The notes under the pieces were generated by a model. It searched no databases, was not told the origin of the DNA, and was given only the letters and a program-made list of their open reading frames with translations. 64,000 bases of DNA from Corynebacterium nuruki S6-4. Its GTDB lineage: Bacteria > Actinomycetota > Actinomycetes > Mycobacteriales > Mycobacteriaceae. The stretch's first letter is position 1. Each line of letters opens with the position of its first letter. The stretch lies in contig NZ_CP042429.1 of assembly GCF_007970465.1 (NCBI RefSeq), forward strand, positions 1,798,001 through 1,862,000, written 5' to 3'. Both the position numbers and the translations under genes were made by a program. Positions 61,308 to 64,000 of the stretch are shown here, in pieces.

Positions 61308-62480
61308 TCAGGGGAAGCTCGGGATCCCCGGTTCCCTGCCCAGGAGCATCGCGCCAGCCGCCTCGAAGGTGTTCTCCTGGAGCATGGCGTGCTGGGCGGG
61401 GACCAGCCCGTCCTGGAGAAAGTGCTGGAGCGGATGTCCCTGAAAAATTGCCCCGGTCCCGGCCAGGTCGAAGGCGGCCAGGACAGCCCGTCTCCCGGCC
61501 TGCGCAGCATGTGAGGCTGCCAGTCGGAGCAGCGCCCGGTCCTTCTCCGTGATCTCCTCCGCCGCGACAGCCTTCTCCCAGACCTGCTCGGTGGTCCCGT
61601 AGAAGAAAGCACGGGCACCGCGGAGGTCCGCCTCCGCCCGGGCGAGTCCGAGCCGGTAGACCGGGCGCTGACCTTTCGCCGCCCCGCCGGTCACCGAACT
61701 GGTCCCGGCCCCCACCTCGCGCACGTAGTCGAGCGCACCGCGGCCGGCTCCGAGCGTGGTCACGGCAAGAACCTGGGCGGCATACGGAAGAGCCGGATAG
61801 CGGGTGACCGGCTCGTCCACCGTCGGCTCACCACCACGGATGAAGGTGAATTCCTCGGGGATGAACAGGTCGGTGACGCGGACGTTGTGTGATCCGGTGG
61901 ACTTCATGCCCGCGACGTCCCAGTTGTCGATGATCTCCGCGTCCTCCGGCCGGATCAGCGCGGTGAGCGGGCGACCTTTGGCGGAGGCGTCTCCCTTGAG
62001 CCCGATGCCGAGAAGATCTGCGCCTCTGCACCCGGACGCGAAGAACCAGGTTCCGTCGGCGACCCACCCGCCTTCGACGCGCCGTGCCTCGACCATCGGG
62101 AACATCCCCCCGGCGAAGGCGATGTCCACACCGCGGCTGTAGATGGCTGCCTGGCTCTCTTCCGGCAACGCTGCGAAATAGGTCAGCGCGGATCCGAAGC
62201 TGGCCACCCATCCGGTCGCCGGATCGACGGCGGAGATCCGCTCGATCTGCCGCATGAATTCAGCCGGTGGCTGCGGCTCACCGCCGAACCGTGCGGGAGT
62301 GGAGGCACGGTAGATCCCGGCCTTCTTCAGCAGGTCGATGAAGTCCCGGGGTACATAGTGCTGATCCGCGAACTCCTGCCGCCGTTCGCGCAGGACGTCC
62401 AGCATCTGGTCGAAAGCCGCCTCCCGCTCAGGCCCTGCGGGGCGTGCGGTGGTGGTGAAACTGGTCTCGTCAAGTAACAC
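61308..62480 (-). CDS. iacA: acyl-CoA-dehydrogenase-like flavin monooxygenase (IacA-like)
   Basis: A 390-residue group D flavin monooxygenase, first gene of the main operon. Motifs: RRQEFADQHYVPRDFIDLLKKAGIYRASTPARFGGE, IERISAVDPATGWVASFGSAL, GGWVADGTWFFASGCRGAD, NWDVAGMKSTGSHNVRVTDLFIP, and C-terminal LQDGLVPAQHAMLQENTFEAAG. IacA starts indole-3-acetate breakdown by ring hydroxylation at C-2 or C-3 with reduced flavin. The GTG at 62480 with GGAGGG nine bases upstream is preferred to the first in-frame start at 62510. Paralogue of the gene at 53298. Confidence 0.85.
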   Translation of the reverse strand: MLLDETSFTTTARPAGPEREAAFDQMLDVLRERRQEFADQHYVPRDFIDLLKKAGIYRASTPARFGGEPQPPAEFMRQIERISAVDPATGWVASFGSALTYFAALPEESQAAIYSRGVDIAFAGGMFPMVEARRVEGGWVADGTWFFASGCRGADLLGIGLKGDASAKGRPLTALIRPEDAEIIDNWDVAGMKSTGSHNVRVTDLFIPEEFTFIRGGEPTVDEPVTRYPALPYAAQVLAVTTLGAGRGALDYVREVGAGTSSVTGGAAKGQRPVYRLGLARAEADLRGARAFFYGTTEQVWEKAVAAEEITEKDRALLRLAASHAAQAGRRAVLAAFDLAGTGAIFQGHPLQHFLQDGLVPAQHAMLQENTFEAAGAMLLGREPGIPSFP

Positions 62481-62659
62481 TGGCCCTCCGGAATTCTTCG
62501 GTCGTCGCACGGTTGTCGTCTCTTCTCGTGCTGCATCTGCGACGCTATGCGGAGCCGCTGTTCCACACCATGGGAGAAACCTAGGTCGGCCGTAAAGGAA
62601 TCCTTATTCGCATCAATCTGCACACCCCTACGCACTCGACGACGACTATCATCACCCCC
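62481..62659. other. divergent control region of the main iac operon and kinase gene
   Basis: A 179-base spacer with GTAAAGGAAT at 62592-62601 and the dyad AAGGA-A-TCCTT (62595-62605). TATCAT at 62647-62652 lies seven bases before the kinase ATG (leaderless). The main operon promoter lies on the minus strand but I cannot place it with confidence. Confidence 0.55.
62592..62601 (+). promoter_or_regulatory. GTAAAGGAAT word before the kinase gene and iacA
   Basis: Identical to the word at 54540 and similar to the two repeats at 54614-54649; it overlaps the palindrome AAGGAATCCTT. Candidate site for the FixJ-type regulator. Confidence 0.4.
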
Positions 62660-64000
62660 ATGGAATTCTCCATGGAAGATTTTCGACGCCTTCTGGACAG
62701 CTCAGCCAACGGATGGCTCATCCACGATGTGAAGTCAAAGAGCATCCTCTGGGCGAACCGGACCGCGTGCGAAAAGTTCCGGTACACCGTTCAGGAGCTG
62801 TGCGCTCTCAAAGCCCATCACATGAGTGCGCAGGACCCCGGCTTCAGACGCGCGACGGGCACCGCCTGGCTCCAGGCCGCCGTGGTCTACGGCAGGGACC
62901 GACGCCTGTGGAAGTACGCTGACCGGGACGGCACGGAGTTCATGACCGATGCCACCGCCACCCTGGTGAAGCTCCGTTCACCTGAAAGCCGGCCGGGGCC
63001 CGACACCGCAGATGACCTGGCAGATCAGCCGGCGCCTGACGAGGTGATCCTCGTGGAGTTCCGGGTCCTCGACCACACCTCGTCGCTCCCGGATTCCAGC
63101 AGGTGGATGGAGTATTCGCTGGACCGCCTCATGTGGCACACCTCGTCGGGCCTCCTGCTGATGGACAACGACAACAGGGTGGTCGATGTCTCGCCGTTCG
63201 CCGCGAAACTCATGGGTTCCTCCGTCCCCGACATGCTCGACCGGACACTGGACGAGATCGCCGACATCGACAGCCCGCTGGATGATGCAGCCCTTACCGC
63301 GGAAATGGAGAAGGTGGACGGATCAGCGTCCATCCGTATGAAAGTGTCCAGCACATTCGGGGAATTCCGGTGGCTGTTTGGATTCCTGGAGAATGTCATT
63401 GTCGACGGAAACTGTATCCGGGTCCTCACGGTGAGGGATATATCCACCAAAGTGCGGTGGGAGGAAAGAAACGCCTACCAGGAACAGAACCTCCAGTATC
63501 TCAGCCGGAAAAACGCCATGGGCGACATGGCCATGATCCTGGCCCACGACCTGGGTCAGCCCATCGCGGCGGCGACCAACTATCTCGACGGCGTCCGTCG
63601 CCGTCTCGGCAGAGCCACGGAGCAGGCCCCGGGAGTGGTCTACGGCCTTGAACAGGCCACCGTCCAGCTGGACAGGGTGGCAGACATTGTCTCGGCGGTG
63701 AAGAAGTACGTGCGTCGTATCGAAAGTGTGACCACCGTCGTGGACCTCAACGCCACGGTGCGCGAAAGCCTCTACTTCGTGAAACTCCGGGCCGCGGACA
63801 AGGCCGTCACCGTCAGCGAGCAGCTGTCCGAGGAGATGCTCACCGTCGTGGGCGACAGTGTGCTCATCGGACAGGTGATCATCAACATCTGTATCAATGC
63901 CATCGATGAAGCCGCTCTGCCGACCTCCGGAGCACCGCGCATCGAGATCTCCACGGAGCGCACCGGGGACACGGCATCGGTGACTGTCCGCGACTTCGGA
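62660..64000 (+). CDS. PAS sensor histidine kinase (FixL/DctB-like), cut by window edge
   Basis: The frame is open from the ATG at 62660 to the end, 447 residues. Two PAS-like domains: residues about 8-105 (RLLDSSANGWLIHDVKSKSILWANRTACEKF) and about 150-262 (DRLMWHTSSGLLLMDNDNRVVDVSPFAAKLM ... TVRDIS). Then the phosphoacceptor His296 in MILAHDLGQPIAAATNYLDG and the N-box of the ATPase (QVIINICINAIDEA). No TM segment, so a cytosolic sensor. It is the likely partner of the FixJ-type regulator at 56410 and probably senses the aromatic substrate. The G-box lies beyond the edge. Confidence 0.85.
   Translation, partial: MEFSMEDFRRLLDSSANGWLIHDVKSKSILWANRTACEKFRYTVQELCALKAHHMSAQDPGFRRATGTAWLQAAVVYGRDRRLWKYADRDGTEFMTDATATLVKLRSPESRPGPDTADDLADQPAPDEVILVEFRVLDHTSSLPDSSRWMEYSLDRLMWHTSSGLLLMDNDNRVVDVSPFAAKLMGSSVPDMLDRTLDEIADIDSPLDDAALTAEMEKVDGSASIRMKVSSTFGEFRWLFGFLENVIVDGNCIRVLTVRDISTKVRWEERNAYQEQNLQYLSRKNAMGDMAMILAHDLGQPIAAATNYLDGVRRRLGRATEQAPGVVYGLEQATVQLDRVADIVSAVKKYVRRIESVTTVVDLNATVRESLYFVKLRAADKAVTVSEQLSEEMLTVVGDSVLIGQVIINICINAIDEAALPTSGAPRIEISTERTGDTASVTVRDFG

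Noticed and set aside
47262..64000. The catabolic region as a phage or integrative element
   Set aside because: No integrase, tRNA target, att repeats or IS genes are visible; it may be horizontally acquired, but borders cannot be shown from this window.

Overview
The window is high-GC actinobacterial chromosome, most likely a Corynebacterium or close relative (Mycobacteriales). Pointers are the 10-methyl fatty-acid gene pair, a PapA-type acyltransferase beside a PF10081 hydrolase, a DUF222/HNH protein, many single-TM or lipoprotein envelope proteins, and very many genes with a TAnnnT -10 box 6-10 bases before the start codon and no Shine-Dalgarno (leaderless mRNAs). No rRNA, IS element, phage gene or CRISPR array was seen.

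Layout. 1-6.8 kb: cut-off envelope protein, secreted prokaryotic phospholipase A2, NarL-type two-component system, PF10081 hydrolase convergent with a condensation-domain acyltransferase, alpha/beta hydrolase. 6.9-8.4 kb: two identical tRNA-Arg(ACG) genes around an SDR gene, then tRNA-Ser(GCT). 8.4-25.6 kb: mostly housekeeping: HisC/Pat aminotransferase, 10-methylstearate genes coupled to a septum-formation-like lipoprotein, HrpB helicase, a small toxin-antitoxin-like pair, nitronate monooxygenase, flavodoxin, amidotransferase, gamma carbonic anhydrase, sirtuin, NCS1 permease. 25.8-33.1 kb: DUF222/HNH gene, then a compact urease operon (ureA, a His-tailed CbiX-like gene, ureB, C, F, G, D) that lacks ureE. 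33.3-47.2 kb: LssY-type membrane protein, PepSY/ArsR/luciferase-like operon, FecCD-type ABC importer, small membrane proteins, GrpB, an ABC-F protein preceded by a leader peptide and hairpins, and a YibE/F transporter.

47.3-64.0 kb: a catabolic island whose composition and gene order match the indole-3-acetate degradation (iac) clusters known mainly from proteobacteria. The main operon (minus strand, 62.5 to 57.2 kb) reads iacA-iacB-iacC-iacD-iacE-iacF. A second minus-strand series (54.5 to 47.3 kb) has further iacA- and iacE-like copies, a flavin reductase fused to an IclR-effector-like domain (iacG position), a SnoaL-like protein (iacI position) and a complete TRAP transporter. On the plus strand are an amidase (iacH), an unknown 98-residue protein and a FixJ-type response regulator; a PAS histidine kinase, probably its partner, runs off the right end. 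A shared GTAARGGWA word occurs in both divergent control regions. If the assignment holds, the TRAP system imports the auxin (or a related aromatic acid), IacA/IacE/IacG convert it towards dioxindole-acetate and IacCD-IacF yield catechol. No catechol ring-cleavage gene lies inside the window.
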